64,000 nt of DNA from UBA5734 sp964528645 (GTDB lineage Bacteria; Bacillota; Clostridia; Saccharofermentanales; UBA5734): NCBI GenBank assembly GCA_964528645.1, contig CAZGSR010000001.1:1-64000 (forward strand), in the 5' to 3' direction. Positions 42,666-52,162 of this stretch are shown one piece after another. Made by a program: the position numbers and the translations under genes. Position 1 is the first letter of the stretch; each line of letters begins with the position of its first letter. The notes under the pieces were generated by a model. The model was not told where the DNA came from and did not search any database. It saw only the letters and a program-made list of their open reading frames with translations.

Positions 42666-44513
42666 TCAGTCGTTCTTGCGCGAGCGTTGTTTGGCCCGCA
42701 TCTCGGAGTTGAGGATCCGTTTTCTCAGGCGGATCGTCTTGGGGGTGACTTCAATCAGTTCGTCGTCCGAGACAAATTCCAGATGTTGCTCGAGGCTCAT
42801 CTGGACCGGCGGTACGAGTCGCAACGCATCATCCGAGCCGGATGCGCGCATATTGGTGACATGCTTTTTCTTGCAGACGTTGACGACAATGTCTTCGTTC
42901 TTGGGATTGGCACCGACCACCATGCCTTCGTAGACGGGCGTTCCGGCACCGATGAACAGGTTGCCGCGCTCCTGGGCGTTATACAGGCCATAGGCCACGG
43001 CATCGCCGGATTCCCAGGCGACAAGGACGCCGTGGGATCGGGTCTCGATTTCACCTTTCCAAGGTTCAAACCCGCTGATAACGCTGTTCATTATACCATT
43101 GCCCTTGGTGTCGGTCAAAAACTCGGTCCGGTAGCCGATCAGGCCACGCGACGGAATCGTGAACTCCAGGCGGGAGTATCCCTTTTCCGGTGGCAGCATA
43201 TTCGTCAGTTCGGCGCGGCGGCGGCCCAGTTTTTCGATGACGGCACCGACAAAATCTTCCGGAACATCGATCATGACCATTTCAACTGGTTCACTCAGGA
43301 CGCCATCGACTTCCTTGACAATGACTTTCGGCTTGGAGACCTGGAATTCATAGCCTTCGCGGCGCATCGTCTCGATCAGGATCGAGAGGTGGAGCTCACC
43401 ACGGCCCTTGACGATGAAGGATTCGGTGGTATCTGTCTCTTCGAGCCGCATCGAGACATTGGTTTCCATCTCGCGAAACAGACGTTCACGCAGGTGGCGC
43501 GAGGTGACAAACTTGCCTTCCCGGCCAGCAAACGGGCTGTCATTGACCGAAAAGGTCATGGCGATGGTCGGTTCGTCGATGTCGACGAAAGGCAGCGGAT
43601 CCACCGCACCCTGGGCGCAGACGGTATCGCCGATGTTGATCTCGGGAATGCCTGCCACGCAGACGATCTCACCGACTTGGGCGTCACTGACTTCGCTGCG
43701 CCTGAGGCCTTCATAGCGGAACAGCTTGACCACTCGGGCATTTTTCGTCGCGGAGTCATTGAAGGTACAGACTGTGACAGTCTGGCTCTGGTTGATGGTC
43801 CCGCGCTCGACCCGACCGATGGCAATGCGGCCGATGTAGGAATCGTAGTCAATATTGGAAACCAGCAGCTGCAGAGGGGCCTCAGGCTCACCTTTGGGGC
43901 ACGGAATGTGGTCGATGATGGCTTCGAAAAGAGGGCGGAAATCCGCCTGGTCTTTCTTGTCGCCTTCGATATCCTTGAGGTCGAGGCAGGAGTAGCCGCT
44001 GCGTCCCGAGGCGTAGATGATCGGGAAATCAAGCTGGTGGTCATCCGCTCCCAGCTCGATGAAAAGCTCGAGCACCATGTCAACGACTTCCAGCGGCCTG
44101 GCATCCGGGCGGTCGATCTTGTTGATGACCACGATCGGCTGCAGTTTCATAGCCAGGGCTTTCCTGAGTACGAAACGAGTCTGCGGCATCGGACCATCAT
44201 AGGCGTCAACAACCAGAAGCACACCGTCAACCATCTTGAGCACGCGTTCGACTTCGCCACCGAAGTCGGCATGTCCAGGGGTATCGACGATGTTGATCCG
44301 GTAATCGCCATAGCGGACGGCTGTGTTTTTGGCCAGGATGGTGATCCCGCGCTCCCGTTCGAGGGCATTGGAGTCCATGACCTGTTCGACAACCTGCTCA
44401 TTGTCCCGGAAGACACCGCTTTGCTTGAGCATGACATCGACCAGGGTGGTTTTGCCGTGGTCGACGTGGGCAATGATGGCAATGTTGCGCAGGGTCTTGA
44501 TTTCAGTTGACAC
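42666..44513 (-). CDS. typA: Ribosome-associated GTPase TypA/BipA
   Basis: A 615-residue translational GTPase involved in ribosome assembly and stress adaptation. G motifs: AHVDHGKTTLVD (G1), GITILAKNTAV (G2), DTPGHADFGGE (G3), NKIDRPDARP (G4) and SGRSGYSC (G5), followed by EF-G-like domains and the BipA C-terminal domain with EPWKGEIETRSHGVLVAWESGDAVAYGL. The start is GTG 44513, with AAGGAG further upstream. It lies 15 bases after der. A 748-residue antisense frame over it is an artefact. Confidence 0.97.
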   Translation of the reverse strand: MSTEIKTLRNIAIIAHVDHGKTTLVDVMLKQSGVFRDNEQVVEQVMDSNALERERGITILAKNTAVRYGDYRINIVDTPGHADFGGEVERVLKMVDGVLLVVDAYDGPMPQTRFVLRKALAMKLQPIVVINKIDRPDARPLEVVDMVLELFIELGADDHQLDFPIIYASGRSGYSCLDLKDIEGDKKDQADFRPLFEAIIDHIPCPKGEPEAPLQLLVSNIDYDSYIGRIAIGRVERGTINQSQTVTVCTFNDSATKNARVVKLFRYEGLRRSEVSDAQVGEIVCVAGIPEINIGDTVCAQGAVDPLPFVDIDEPTIAMTFSVNDSPFAGREGKFVTSRHLRERLFREMETNVSMRLEETDTTESFIVKGRGELHLSILIETMRREGYEFQVSKPKVIVKEVDGVLSEPVEMVMIDVPEDFVGAVIEKLGRRRAELTNMLPPEKGYSRLEFTIPSRGLIGYRTEFLTDTKGNGIMNSVISGFEPWKGEIETRSHGVLVAWESGDAVAYGLYNAQERGNLFIGAGTPVYEGMVVGANPKNEDIVVNVCKKKHVTNMRASGSDDALRLVPPVQMSLEQHLEFVSDDELIEVTPKTIRLRKRILNSEMRAKQRSRKND

Positions 44514-44528
44514 GTTCGGAGGTTCTCC

Positions 44529-45854
44529 TTAATCTTCTTTGTTCTTGTCGCGGAGCATGATCCAGATCGGCGTACCGGCAAAGCCATAATTTTTGCGGAA
44601 CTGGTTTTCAAGGTACCGTTCATAAGAGAAATGCATCAGGTGATGGTCATTGACGAACAGGACGAATTGCGGCGGCCGGACCCCGACTTGGGTGCCATAG
44701 TAGATCTTGAGGTGGCGGCCCTTGTCCTGGGGCGTCGGAACCATGGCGGTCGATTCGTTGAGCAAGTCATTGAGCATGCCGGTCGTCAGGCGCTGGCTGG
44801 CACTGTTATGGACCTCATTGATCTTTTCAAAGAGGCGATGGACACGCTGGCCAGTCTTGGCAGAAATGAACACGACGGGCGCATAGGCCATGAAAGGGAA
44901 CTTCTCCCGTACCTGGCGCTCGTAATTTTCCAGCGTGCCGGTTTCCTTTTCGACCAGGTCCCATTTGTTGATGACCAGGATCGATGCTTTGCCGGCATTG
45001 TGGGCATAGCCAGCCACTTTCGTATCCTGCTCGGTCACCCCCTCAGAGGCGTCGATCAGGATCAGGCAGACCTGTGCCCGTTCGATCGCAGCCAGGGAGC
45101 GGATCATGCTGTATTTTTCGACACTCTCATCGATCCGGCTCTTTTTTCTCAGGCCAGCGGTGTCGATGAACCGGTAGCTGCCAAACTCGTTGGTGAATTC
45201 CGAGTCGATCGCATCACGCGTGGTGCCTGGGATATTGGTCACGATCGAGCGCTCAAAGCCGAGGATCCGGTTAACGAGGGAGGATTTGCCGGCATTGGGC
45301 TTGCCGATGACAGCCACAGAAATCCGTTCTTCATCGCCTTCGTGTTCAGAAGAATCCGGAAAATAGGTGAAGACTTCATCGAGCAGTTCACCAATCCCGA
45401 GGCGGTGGGCTGAGGAGATCGCAAATATATCGCCGAGTCCAAGGTTATAGAATTCGTAAGCGTCCGGTGGTGTATCGCCGACAAAATCGGCCTTGTTCAC
45501 CCCGACGACAACCGGTTTGCCTGATCGCCTGAGCATCTCGGCAATTTCTGCATCATCGGCCGTCAGACCAGCCTTGATATCAACAACAAAAATAATCACG
45601 TCGGCCGTGTCGATGGCGATCTGGGCCTGCTCGCGCATGGAGCGCAAGATGATGTCGTCCGTCTTGGGCTCGATGCCGCCGGTGTCGATGATCGAAAACG
45701 GGCGGCCGCGCCATTCGGCATCGGCGTAAATCCGGTCACGTGTGATGCCCGGTTCGTCGTCAACGATCGAAACCCGCTCACCTGCCAGATAATTGAACAG
45801 GGTCGATTTGCCGACATTGGGCCGGCCGACGATCGCTACAATCGGTTTGCTCAT
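44529..45854 (-). CDS. der: Ribosome biogenesis GTPase Der (EngA)
   Basis: A 441-residue double GTPase needed for 50S subunit maturation. Two complete G domains are present: GRPNVGKSTLFNYL with DTGGIEPKTDD and NKADF, then GKPNAGKSSLVNRIL with DTAGLRKKSRID and NKWD. The C-terminal KH-like domain has VGVRPPQFVLFVNDHHLMHFSYERYLENQFRKNYGF. The ATG overlaps the DUF512 gene stop as ATGA. Essential in most bacteria. Confidence 0.98.
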   Translation of the reverse strand: MSKPIVAIVGRPNVGKSTLFNYLAGERVSIVDDEPGITRDRIYADAEWRGRPFSIIDTGGIEPKTDDIILRSMREQAQIAIDTADVIIFVVDIKAGLTADDAEIAEMLRRSGKPVVVGVNKADFVGDTPPDAYEFYNLGLGDIFAISSAHRLGIGELLDEVFTYFPDSSEHEGDEERISVAVIGKPNAGKSSLVNRILGFERSIVTNIPGTTRDAIDSEFTNEFGSYRFIDTAGLRKKSRIDESVEKYSMIRSLAAIERAQVCLILIDASEGVTEQDTKVAGYAHNAGKASILVINKWDLVEKETGTLENYERQVREKFPFMAYAPVVFISAKTGQRVHRLFEKINEVHNSASQRLTTGMLNDLLNESTAMVPTPQDKGRHLKIYYGTQVGVRPPQFVLFVNDHHLMHFSYERYLENQFRKNYGFAGTPIWIMLRDKNKED

Positions 45855-47242
45855 AGAGGTGCACTCCTTTTTGCATGTAGCCAGTTAAGGCCGCTGACCA
45901 GGCCCTCGGCATCTGCCCGGACAGCGTAGACCGGGACAGCCAGTTCATTGGCCAGGGCTTCGAGTGTGATGTCATCCAGGAAAACAGGGCTGTCCGCCTT
46001 GAGCATGCAGGACGGGATCAGGATCTGGTCACCTGGTTGCAGGCGAGGCTTCAGCTGACGGATCACATCCTGCCCTGCCAATAGTCCTGTGACCGTAATG
46101 GTGTCGCCGAAGAAGTGGTTGGTGACTACAGCAGCGGTGACCGGTATCCCCATGGCCTGTCCCAGCTCCTGGGCAGCTGATTCCAGGATCGGTCCGGCGA
46201 GTGTGCCGGTCACCAGCCAGATCCGGCCCCTGGTTTGACGTTCAAAGGCTCTGCCTTCAGCGTACAGCGGTTCTCTAGCCAGAATAGGCTGTTCCCCCGA
46301 GAGGTGGGCCTTAAGTGTGGCAGCAAAAAGCGAAGCCATGCCGACGCCATTTTCCAGCTGGGGGAAATCATCATAATCCGATGCCGCCGGCAAGGGTACA
46401 CCGCCTCGCAGGTAGAACTCGTCCGACGCGTACAGAATGCGGCTGTTTGCCTCCTGGAGGAAGTGGGCCTGGTAACGCTGGACGGTCTCGATCACGGACC
46501 TGCATTCGGCAGGAGTAAAAGGACGCATCGGAGCCAGATTGTTCTCCTCACGGAAACGCGTGACTCCGACCGGCACGATGGCAATGCTCTGGACGGAGGG
46601 TCGCAACGTGGACAGGTCATGCAATGTTTTTTCCAGGGCATCTTTGTCGTTCCAGTCTGGACAGAGCACGATCTGGGTATTGAGCGCAATCCCTGCTGCT
46701 GCGATCCGTTCCAGGCGTTCCATGATCTGGCCCGACTTGGGATTTTTCATCATCCGGATCCGTAATTCCGGGTCGGTGGTATGGACCGAGATGTTCATCG
46801 GAGAGAACCGGTAGGCAATCAGGCGGTCCAGTTCCTGGTCGGTGATATTCGTCAGGGTGACGTAGTTCCCGGTCAAAAAAGTCAGGCGCAGGTCATCGTC
46901 TTTGAAATACAAAGTTTTGCGCAAGCCTTTGGGCAGCTGGTCGATGAAGCAGAAGACACACTTGTTGTGGCAGTGGGTGCATTCATCGAGGAGGGCTTCC
47001 TCAAACTCCAGGCCGAGATCTTCGTCTTCGTCTTTTTCGATTTCATAATCGACGACAGCACCGTCCGGATGCTCGATCCGGACGATGAGTTCTTCGGCAA
47101 GCTGGCGCAGGCGATAGTCAAATACATCGCGCACCGGCTGGCCATCGATGGCAATCAACCGGTCACCGGCTGCAAGGTCCAGTTCTTCTGCGATGCTGCC
47201 TGGCTGGCAGCCTCTGATCAGCTGGCCCTTTTTCCTGGGCAT
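45851..47242 (-). CDS. DUF512 radical-SAM/PDZ protein
   Basis: A 463-residue protein made of an N-terminal PDZ-like domain (GCQPGSIAEELDLAAGDRLIAIDGQPV), a radical-SAM-like core with cysteine motif CTHCHNKCVFCFIDQLP (residues ~88-104), and a C-terminal DUF512 domain ending in DDITLEALANELAVPVYAV. The Cys spacing fits a 4Fe-4S cluster of the radical SAM type. It is conserved upstream of der in Clostridia and its reaction is unknown. GGAAGGGGACTGAC precedes the ATG. Confidence 0.92.
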   Translation of the reverse strand: MPRKKGQLIRGCQPGSIAEELDLAAGDRLIAIDGQPVRDVFDYRLRQLAEELIVRIEHPDGAVVDYEIEKDEDEDLGLEFEEALLDECTHCHNKCVFCFIDQLPKGLRKTLYFKDDDLRLTFLTGNYVTLTNITDQELDRLIAYRFSPMNISVHTTDPELRIRMMKNPKSGQIMERLERIAAAGIALNTQIVLCPDWNDKDALEKTLHDLSTLRPSVQSIAIVPVGVTRFREENNLAPMRPFTPAECRSVIETVQRYQAHFLQEANSRILYASDEFYLRGGVPLPAASDYDDFPQLENGVGMASLFAATLKAHLSGEQPILAREPLYAEGRAFERQTRGRIWLVTGTLAGPILESAAQELGQAMGIPVTAAVVTNHFFGDTITVTGLLAGQDVIRQLKPRLQPGDQILIPSCMLKADSPVFLDDITLEALANELAVPVYAVRADAEGLVSGLNWLHAKRSAPL

Positions 47243-47260
47243 GTCAGTCCCCTTCCATAG

Positions 47261-47295
47261 AAAAAGCAGCGAGTCCGAATACTCATCCCCGCTGC
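47261..47295 (-). terminator. Terminator of yceD-rpmF
   Basis: On the minus strand GCAGC, an inner ACTC/GAGT-type hairpin and GCTGC are followed by TTTTT. It lies 58 bases after the rpmF stop and just before the DUF512 gene. Confidence 0.8.
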
Positions 47296-47352
47296 GTCAT
47301 CGTTCTGTTGCCTTTTCTTCTCGTCGCAATGCCAGAAAGGGTCAAAAGAAGC

Positions 47353-47532
47353 TTACTGAGCCACCTTGACGACTTCGCGGCCAGCGTAATAGCCACAAGC
47401 CTTGCAGACCTTGTGTGCCATTTTCTTCGTGTGGCACTGCGGGCAATCAACGAGCCCCGGGACGCTCAATTTCCAGAGAGAGCGGTGCCGTGAAGTTCTA
47501 GCCTTGGACCATTTCCGTTTGGGGTTTGCCAT
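47353..47532 (-). CDS. rpmF: Ribosomal protein bL32
   Basis: A 59-residue ribosomal protein of the large subunit. It begins MANPKRKWSKARTSRHRSLW and has a zinc ribbon of four cysteines (CPQC at 30-33, CKAC at 43-46) followed by GYYAGREVV. GGAGGTGAATTGG precedes the ATG. It directly follows yceD, the usual bacterial pair. The zinc-binding C+ form is kept here. Confidence 0.97.
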   Translation of the reverse strand: MANPKRKWSKARTSRHRSLWKLSVPGLVDCPQCHTKKMAHKVCKACGYYAGREVVKVAQ

Positions 47533-47572
47533 TCCAATTCACCTCCATGTTGTGCGCAAGGTTAGCGTCCGG

Positions 47573-48091
47573 CTAATCCTGCAGCAGTTGTTTCAATTGA
47601 CTGAAGGGTGACTCCTGGTCTGGATGATCATCCCCGCACGTGCAGTGTCCAAGGTTGAGATTCTGGCCGCAGACTGGACACAAGCCTTGGCAATCCGGAC
47701 TGCAGACGATCTTTTGCGGCTCAGAAAGCAGCAGATTGTCATGCAGCGCCTGTCGGATATCTATCACATGTCCCTCGTACCGATACCCTTCCTCATCGAG
47801 GCCGGTATTGGTGGCAAGAAGGCCTGGCCGGTAATCCTCGCTGACATCGGCAGCCAGATCGCTGGTTACCGGGACGAGGCAGCGGGCACAGGGTTCTGTC
47901 AGGGTGGCGTGAAGCTTGCCATCCAGGCGATAACTGCCCTTGCCGGTGTTTTCGATCCGCCCGGAGAATGAAATTGCCGAGAATCCGGCAATGTCACCAG
48001 GGTCCAAACCCAGTTCAGCTGAGTCTGGGGCCAGATCGAGTTCCAGGAAATCACCTGTATGATGTGAGATCGGCAAGATATCAATCAGCAC
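47573..48091 (-). CDS. yceD: YceD family protein (DUF177), 23S rRNA accumulation factor
   Basis: A 172-residue protein of the family that pairs with rpmF and supports 23S rRNA accumulation in bacteria and plastids. Signature TEPCARCLVPVTSDLAADVSEDY (residues ~65-88) and the C-terminal EPQKIVCSPDCQGLCPVCGQNLN with paired cysteines match the Bacillota version. The start is GTG 48091, placed by GGAGGTGTCCT. Driven by the promoter at 48118-48146. Confidence 0.93.
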   Translation of the reverse strand: MLIDILPISHHTGDFLELDLAPDSAELGLDPGDIAGFSAISFSGRIENTGKGSYRLDGKLHATLTEPCARCLVPVTSDLAADVSEDYRPGLLATNTGLDEEGYRYEGHVIDIRQALHDNLLLSEPQKIVCSPDCQGLCPVCGQNLNLGHCTCGDDHPDQESPFSQLKQLLQD

Positions 48092-48117
48092 AGGACACCT
48101 CCAAACACGCGAACAAC

Positions 48118-48146
48118 ATTATCCCAGACTGGACAGTATCTGTCAA
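48118..48146 (-). promoter_or_regulatory. Promoter of yceD-rpmF
   Basis: Minus strand TTGACA (48146-48141), 17 bases, GATAAT (48123-48118). The -35 overlaps the stop codon of the upstream DUF1934 gene. Confidence 0.82.
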
Positions 48147-48574
48147 CCTTTCAGGCGAATTTCCAGATCCAGTTTCTGGGTGGCTGTTTCCTGCTGGTTG
48201 AAATCGATGGAATAGCCCAGATGAATGGATCCGCCATCCGCTCCGAGTGTTGACTGGGCTCTGGTGGTGTAGATTCCGATGGCCAGCTTGCCATAGGGTG
48301 TCACCATGTTGGTGATATGGCGGCTGCCCTGGACAAAGATCATTTCCATCTCATGACTGCCGCTTCGCAGCAAAGTCACAGTGCCATCTGAATCAACCCG
48401 GATGGTGGTCCGGGTTCCGTCAAGGCCGGTCGCTTCACTTTCATCGTATGCAACATGCCAGCTGTCATTTTTCTTGTACAGCTGGCCTTCTGTGGTCAGG
48501 CGAATGGCCTGGGGTTCTTCGTCCGCCCCCCATTGCTGGCCTTCGATGGTGATCATGGCGTTGTTGTGGATCAT
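48143..48574 (-). CDS. DUF1934 family protein (YwiB-like)
   Basis: A 143-residue soluble protein predicted to form a calycin-like beta barrel. Typical family points are the N-terminal AMITIEGQQW, the middle YDESEATGLDGTRTTIRVDSDGTVTLLRSG, and the end GKLAIGIYTTRAQSTLGADGGSIHLGYSIDFN. The family is widespread in Bacillota and has no proven biochemical role. GAGGAAATCC precedes the ATG. It lies 12 bases after murI. Confidence 0.88.
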   Translation of the reverse strand: MIHNNAMITIEGQQWGADEEPQAIRLTTEGQLYKKNDSWHVAYDESEATGLDGTRTTIRVDSDGTVTLLRSGSHEMEMIFVQGSRHITNMVTPYGKLAIGIYTTRAQSTLGADGGSIHLGYSIDFNQQETATQKLDLEIRLKG

Positions 48575-48586
48575 GGCAGGATTTCC

Positions 48587-49402
48587 TCAGTAACGTTCAA
48601 TATCGATGCAGCCAGCGGCAAGAATCGGTTGGTCCATGAAAACACTGCCTAATTCCTGGAATTGCCGGGCATCATCGCTGGTAAAGTAGGAATGGCAGGC
48701 TGGTGTATCCCCTTGATTGAGCAAATCCTGGCTGTGAAGGACCGACTCAACTCGGGCGGCCACTTTGGAGCCCGCGTTGACCAGCCGCACGGATTGGCCC
48801 ATCGTCCGGGCAATCACAGGGACGAGCAATGGATAATGGGTACAGCCCAGGATCAAGGTATCGACCCCAGCCTTTTTCAGCGGCTGGAGGTATTCATCTG
48901 CAACTGCCTGGCTGACCGGATGGTCCCACCAGCCTTCTTCTGCGAGTCCGACAAACAGGGGGCACGCCTGCTGGATGATCTGAGGGGTATCCGTCGAAGC
49001 AGCACGGACCGCTTCGACATAGACACCGCTATTGACGGTTCCTTTAGTCCCGATGATGCCGATTTTCTGGTTGGTTGTCGCGGCTGCACCTGCATTTGCG
49101 CCCGGCGTGATCACTTCGATCACCGGCACCGGGGCGAAGTTGCGCACAGCCTCAAATGCATGCGAGCTGGCGGTGTTGCAGGCAATCACGATCATCTTGA
49201 CCTTTTTTTCCAGCAAAAACCGGGCAATCTGCAGGGAATATTTGATGATGGTGTCTTTCGATTTCGTGCCATAGGGCGTCCGGCCGGAATCACCAAAATA
49301 GATGGTGCTTTCCCAGGGCAACCGTTCATGGATGGCACGCAGGACAGTCAACCCGCCCAGGCCTGAATCAAAAACCCCGATCGGCAAATGGGCTGGGTTC
49401 AT
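48587..49402 (-). CDS. murI: Glutamate racemase
   Basis: A 271-residue cofactor-independent racemase giving D-glutamate for peptidoglycan. Both catalytic cysteines are visible: IVIACNTASSHAF and ILGCTHYPLLVPVI. GVFDSGLGGLTVLRAIHERLP and YFGDSGRTPYGTKS mark the N-terminal half. The ATG at 49402 overlaps the ddl stop as ATGA, deciding the start against an upstream frame to 49453. Confidence 0.97.
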   Translation of the reverse strand: MNPAHLPIGVFDSGLGGLTVLRAIHERLPWESTIYFGDSGRTPYGTKSKDTIIKYSLQIARFLLEKKVKMIVIACNTASSHAFEAVRNFAPVPVIEVITPGANAGAAATTNQKIGIIGTKGTVNSGVYVEAVRAASTDTPQIIQQACPLFVGLAEEGWWDHPVSQAVADEYLQPLKKAGVDTLILGCTHYPLLVPVIARTMGQSVRLVNAGSKVAARVESVLHSQDLLNQGDTPACHSYFTSDDARQFQELGSVFMDQPILAAGCIDIERY

Positions 49403-50496
49403 ATCTGCTCCTGCCTCGTGCGTGTCTTTTTCTCTGCGACGGCGTACTGGCACAGTTTTTTGACCAGAATTTCCAGTGGTACACCCGAAGCTGCAAAGGC
49501 TTTGGGGAAAATGCTGATCGGCGTAAAACCTGGCAGGGTGTTGATTTCATTGATCAGCAGGCGATTGGTGTCACGCTCGAGGAAAAAGTCCACGCGCGAC
49601 AAACCTCTGCACCCCAGCGCTTTGTACGCCTTGATCGCCAGACGACGCACCTTGGCCGCCAGTTCAGCCGGCAATTCAGCCGGGACCAGGACTTCAGCCC
49701 CGTCAGCCTTGAAATATTTGGCTTCATAATCGTAGTATTCGACCGATTCGCTGGTGCGAACCTCACCAATCACGGCTGTCCTGGGTGATTCATTGCCCAT
49801 CACGGCGACTTCAATCTCGCGCGCCCGGACGAATTCCTCGACGATCACCTGGCTATCAAACTGGCTGACAATCTTCAGGGCTTCCACCAGGCTGGTACTG
49901 TCATCGGCTCGCTGGGTGCCAACTGAGGACCCCCCATTGTTTGGCTTGAGGAAACAGGGGTATCCAATCTTGCTTTCCACGCGGCTGGCAACCCTTTGTG
50001 GATTGCGTTCGATCTCAGATCGAGTGACGGCCAAATAGCGGCACTGTGGAATGCGTGCTGCCTTGAAAAGGATTTTGGCATGGAGCTTGTCCATTCCGGC
50101 AGCCGATGCCAGGACACCACAGCCAACATACGGAATACCCGATAGTTCCAAAAGGCCTTGCAAGGTGCCATCTTCGTTATTGATGCCATGGACAGCTGGG
50201 AAAACCACATCGGGCAGCTGGGCGTGGAACTGGGTGACAAATTCACGCGGCGAACGCACGGGGACTGGCAATTGGCCTGCAGTCTGTTCCCTGGCCATTT
50301 TTTCCCAGGAACCATCGAGGATCGCTTCATCCGGCCCTGTAAAGGCCAGCCAGTCGCCATTCTGGGCAATCCCGGTGCATTGGACTGAGTAGCCAGCCCG
50401 GCGCAGGCCACCAACGATGTTGAAAGCCGAGCGCAACGAGATCACATGTTCCGTCGACACACCACCAAATAAAACCAGGACTTTTCGAATCGCCAT
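49399..50496 (-). CDS. ddl: D-alanine-D-alanine ligase
   Basis: A 365-residue ATP-grasp enzyme making the D-Ala-D-Ala dipeptide of peptidoglycan. Motifs: LFGGVSTEHVISLRSAFNI at the N-terminus, VFPAVHGINNEDGTLQGLLELSGIPYVG, the ATP-grasp segment YPCFLKPNNGGSSVGT, EEFVRAREIEVAVMG and LINEINTLPGFTPISIFPK. The motif EVAVMG and a Tyr/Phe-type active site suggest a normal ligase rather than a vancomycin-type D-lactate variant, though this is not proven here. First gene of a ddl-murI-DUF1934 unit. Confidence 0.95.
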   Translation of the reverse strand: MAIRKVLVLFGGVSTEHVISLRSAFNIVGGLRRAGYSVQCTGIAQNGDWLAFTGPDEAILDGSWEKMAREQTAGQLPVPVRSPREFVTQFHAQLPDVVFPAVHGINNEDGTLQGLLELSGIPYVGCGVLASAAGMDKLHAKILFKAARIPQCRYLAVTRSEIERNPQRVASRVESKIGYPCFLKPNNGGSSVGTQRADDSTSLVEALKIVSQFDSQVIVEEFVRAREIEVAVMGNESPRTAVIGEVRTSESVEYYDYEAKYFKADGAEVLVPAELPAELAAKVRRLAIKAYKALGCRGLSRVDFFLERDTNRLLINEINTLPGFTPISIFPKAFAASGVPLEILVKKLCQYAVAEKKTRTRQEQI

Positions 50497-50651
50497 CTGT
50501 ACGACTTACCTCACGATCACCGGTATCAAGGTCAGCTGGGAAAGGACATCCATCTGCCGGTCCAATATCCGATTCAGTTTAGCCCAGAGACCTAAGGTGG
50601 TCAAGAAGTGGCCGGACACACCGAAAAATGGATAAAGCATCCATCCAGCGG

Positions 50652-50657
50652 TATAAT
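50652..50657 (+). promoter_or_regulatory. -10 element before the membrane protein/rluA pair
   Basis: A perfect TATAAT lies 35 bases before the start at 50693. The -35 region is poor. The rest of the divergent gap 50497-50692 shows no other signal. Confidence 0.45.
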
Positions 50658-50692
50658 AGCGTCAACAATCGCACGATAAGGATTCCAAGCCC

Positions 50693-51118
50693 ATGGCTCG
50701 TCGTTTATCTCCTGATTCCATAGACCCTTTCATCCTGGCCTATGCGGCCAGGCTTTGGACCATCGCCGGGCTGGTGCTGGCGGCTGCTGGGCTGATGGCT
50801 GTCCTTGCCACTGCTTTCATGACCAATTGGCGCGTGGCACTGCTGCCCCTCATCATTTTCCTGCCGGCCATCGCTGCAGCTTTCTGGCAACGCAATCGGC
50901 TCGTTTCCGGCCGGGCTGTGCCGGAGTCGATTGCCATTCGCTATCACCGGACGTTGCCGTGTGAAATGGTGCGCTTGATGCTCTGGTTGGTCGCCATCGT
51001 GGTCTTCCTGCTCTGGGGGCTGGCCGGTGGCTGGTCCATGGCCTGGCTGGTGCTGGTTGCAGCAGGTCTTTTTGAATGGCTGCTGGACAAAATCTTCAAG
51101 GGTAAGGGGTGTCCATGA
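50693..51118 (+). CDS. Small membrane protein of unknown function
   Basis: A 141-residue protein with four predicted helices in two pairs (about residues 20-42, 45-64, 93-110 and 112-130) and a basic loop between the pairs (WQRNRLVSGRAVPESIAIRYHR). No conserved motif recognised. AAGGATT precedes the ATG. Its stop overlaps the rluA start as ATGA, so the two are coupled, but no functional link is evident. Confidence 0.65.
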   Translation: MARRLSPDSIDPFILAYAARLWTIAGLVLAAAGLMAVLATAFMTNWRVALLPLIIFLPAIAAAFWQRNRLVSGRAVPESIAIRYHRTLPCEMVRLMLWLVAIVVFLLWGLAGGWSMAWLVLVAAGLFEWLLDKIFKGKGCP

Positions 51119-52158
51119 TCCACCATCGGATTGTCATTGCCGAGCAACAGGCAGCCAAACGAGTCATCCCTGCGCTGACCGGATCGGTGCCGGGATTGAA
51201 ATCAGCGCAGGTCTACAAGGCATTGCGCCGTAAAGATGTGCGGCTCAATGGGCGCCGGATCCAAGCAGACCAGGCTGTTGCCACCGGTGATGTGATTGAT
51301 TTATACCTGCCCGACCAAGCCAGTCCAGAGGGTGAACCGAGCGACTTGGGGGAGGTTACGTCATCAGATAGCACACCTGCCTACCAGGTCGTGTATCAGG
51401 ATAATGCGCTGTTCATACTCAATAAAATGGCAGGAGTCGTTGTCCATGGCACGGCCAAAGCCCAGGACGAAGAGGAAGATACTCTGATCGATACCGTCAG
51501 GTCAGACTTCAAGGATCCTGGTCTGGTCTTGTGCCATCGCCTGGATCGCAATACTGGTGGCTTGCTCATCCTGGCCCGCAACAAGGAGATCCAGAATGAG
51601 GTCATGGAACTGATGCAGCAGGGCAAGATCACGAAACGATATCACTGCCTGGTCAGAGGTGATCCGCAAATGGGGCAGCAGACAAGCCAGAAGATCCGAA
51701 CGGCTGACGGACTCGAGTTTTACCAGATTGAAGCCTATCTGGAAAAAAGAGCTCGACAGAATGAGGTCTACATCCACGATGAAAGGCGACCTGGCGATGT
51801 GCCGGTCATCACCCGTTACCGGATTTTGCGCCGGTTTCCGGGTTTTGGCCCTGAAGGCGAGCCAGTTTGTGAGCTCGAAGTGGAACTGGTCACCGGTCGC
51901 ACCCACCAGATCCGAGCTCATCTGGCGCATCTTGGCCATCCCCTGCTGGGCGACGGCAAATATGGGCGCAATGCCTATAACCGCTTCTTCAAGGGTCGCC
52001 AGGGGGCCCTCAGCCGCCAACAGCTCTTTGCCTGCCAGTTAATCTTTTCACCAGCCATCCGGACAGGCAGCATCGCCCGTCTGGCTGGTAAAACTTTCCA
52101 AGTGGAACCAGTCTATGACCTGAACCTGCCCGGGGCAGATAGCGGGATGCGTAGATAA
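51115..52158 (+). CDS. RluA-family pseudouridine synthase
   Basis: A 347-residue rRNA or tRNA uridine-isomerising enzyme. An S4-like RNA-binding domain (SAQVYKALRRKDVRLNGRRI, residues ~28-47) is followed by the catalytic domain with HRLDRNTGGLLILARN (catalytic Asp), KRYHCLVRG and GRTHQIRAHLAHLGHPLLGDGKYG. The start at 51115 has AAGGGG upstream; a GTG six bases earlier does not. Position specificity (RluC/D type) is not determinable. Confidence 0.93.
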   Translation: MIHHRIVIAEQQAAKRVIPALTGSVPGLKSAQVYKALRRKDVRLNGRRIQADQAVATGDVIDLYLPDQASPEGEPSDLGEVTSSDSTPAYQVVYQDNALFILNKMAGVVVHGTAKAQDEEEDTLIDTVRSDFKDPGLVLCHRLDRNTGGLLILARNKEIQNEVMELMQQGKITKRYHCLVRGDPQMGQQTSQKIRTADGLEFYQIEAYLEKRARQNEVYIHDERRPGDVPVITRYRILRRFPGFGPEGEPVCELEVELVTGRTHQIRAHLAHLGHPLLGDGKYGRNAYNRFFKGRQGALSRQQLFACQLIFSPAIRTGSIARLAGKTFQVEPVYDLNLPGADSGMRR

Positions 52159-52162
52159 ATTT

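Noticed and set aside
42264..44510. 748-codon open frame antisense to mltG and typA
   Set aside because: Covers two conserved genes on the other strand and shows no domain or start signal; a composition artefact.
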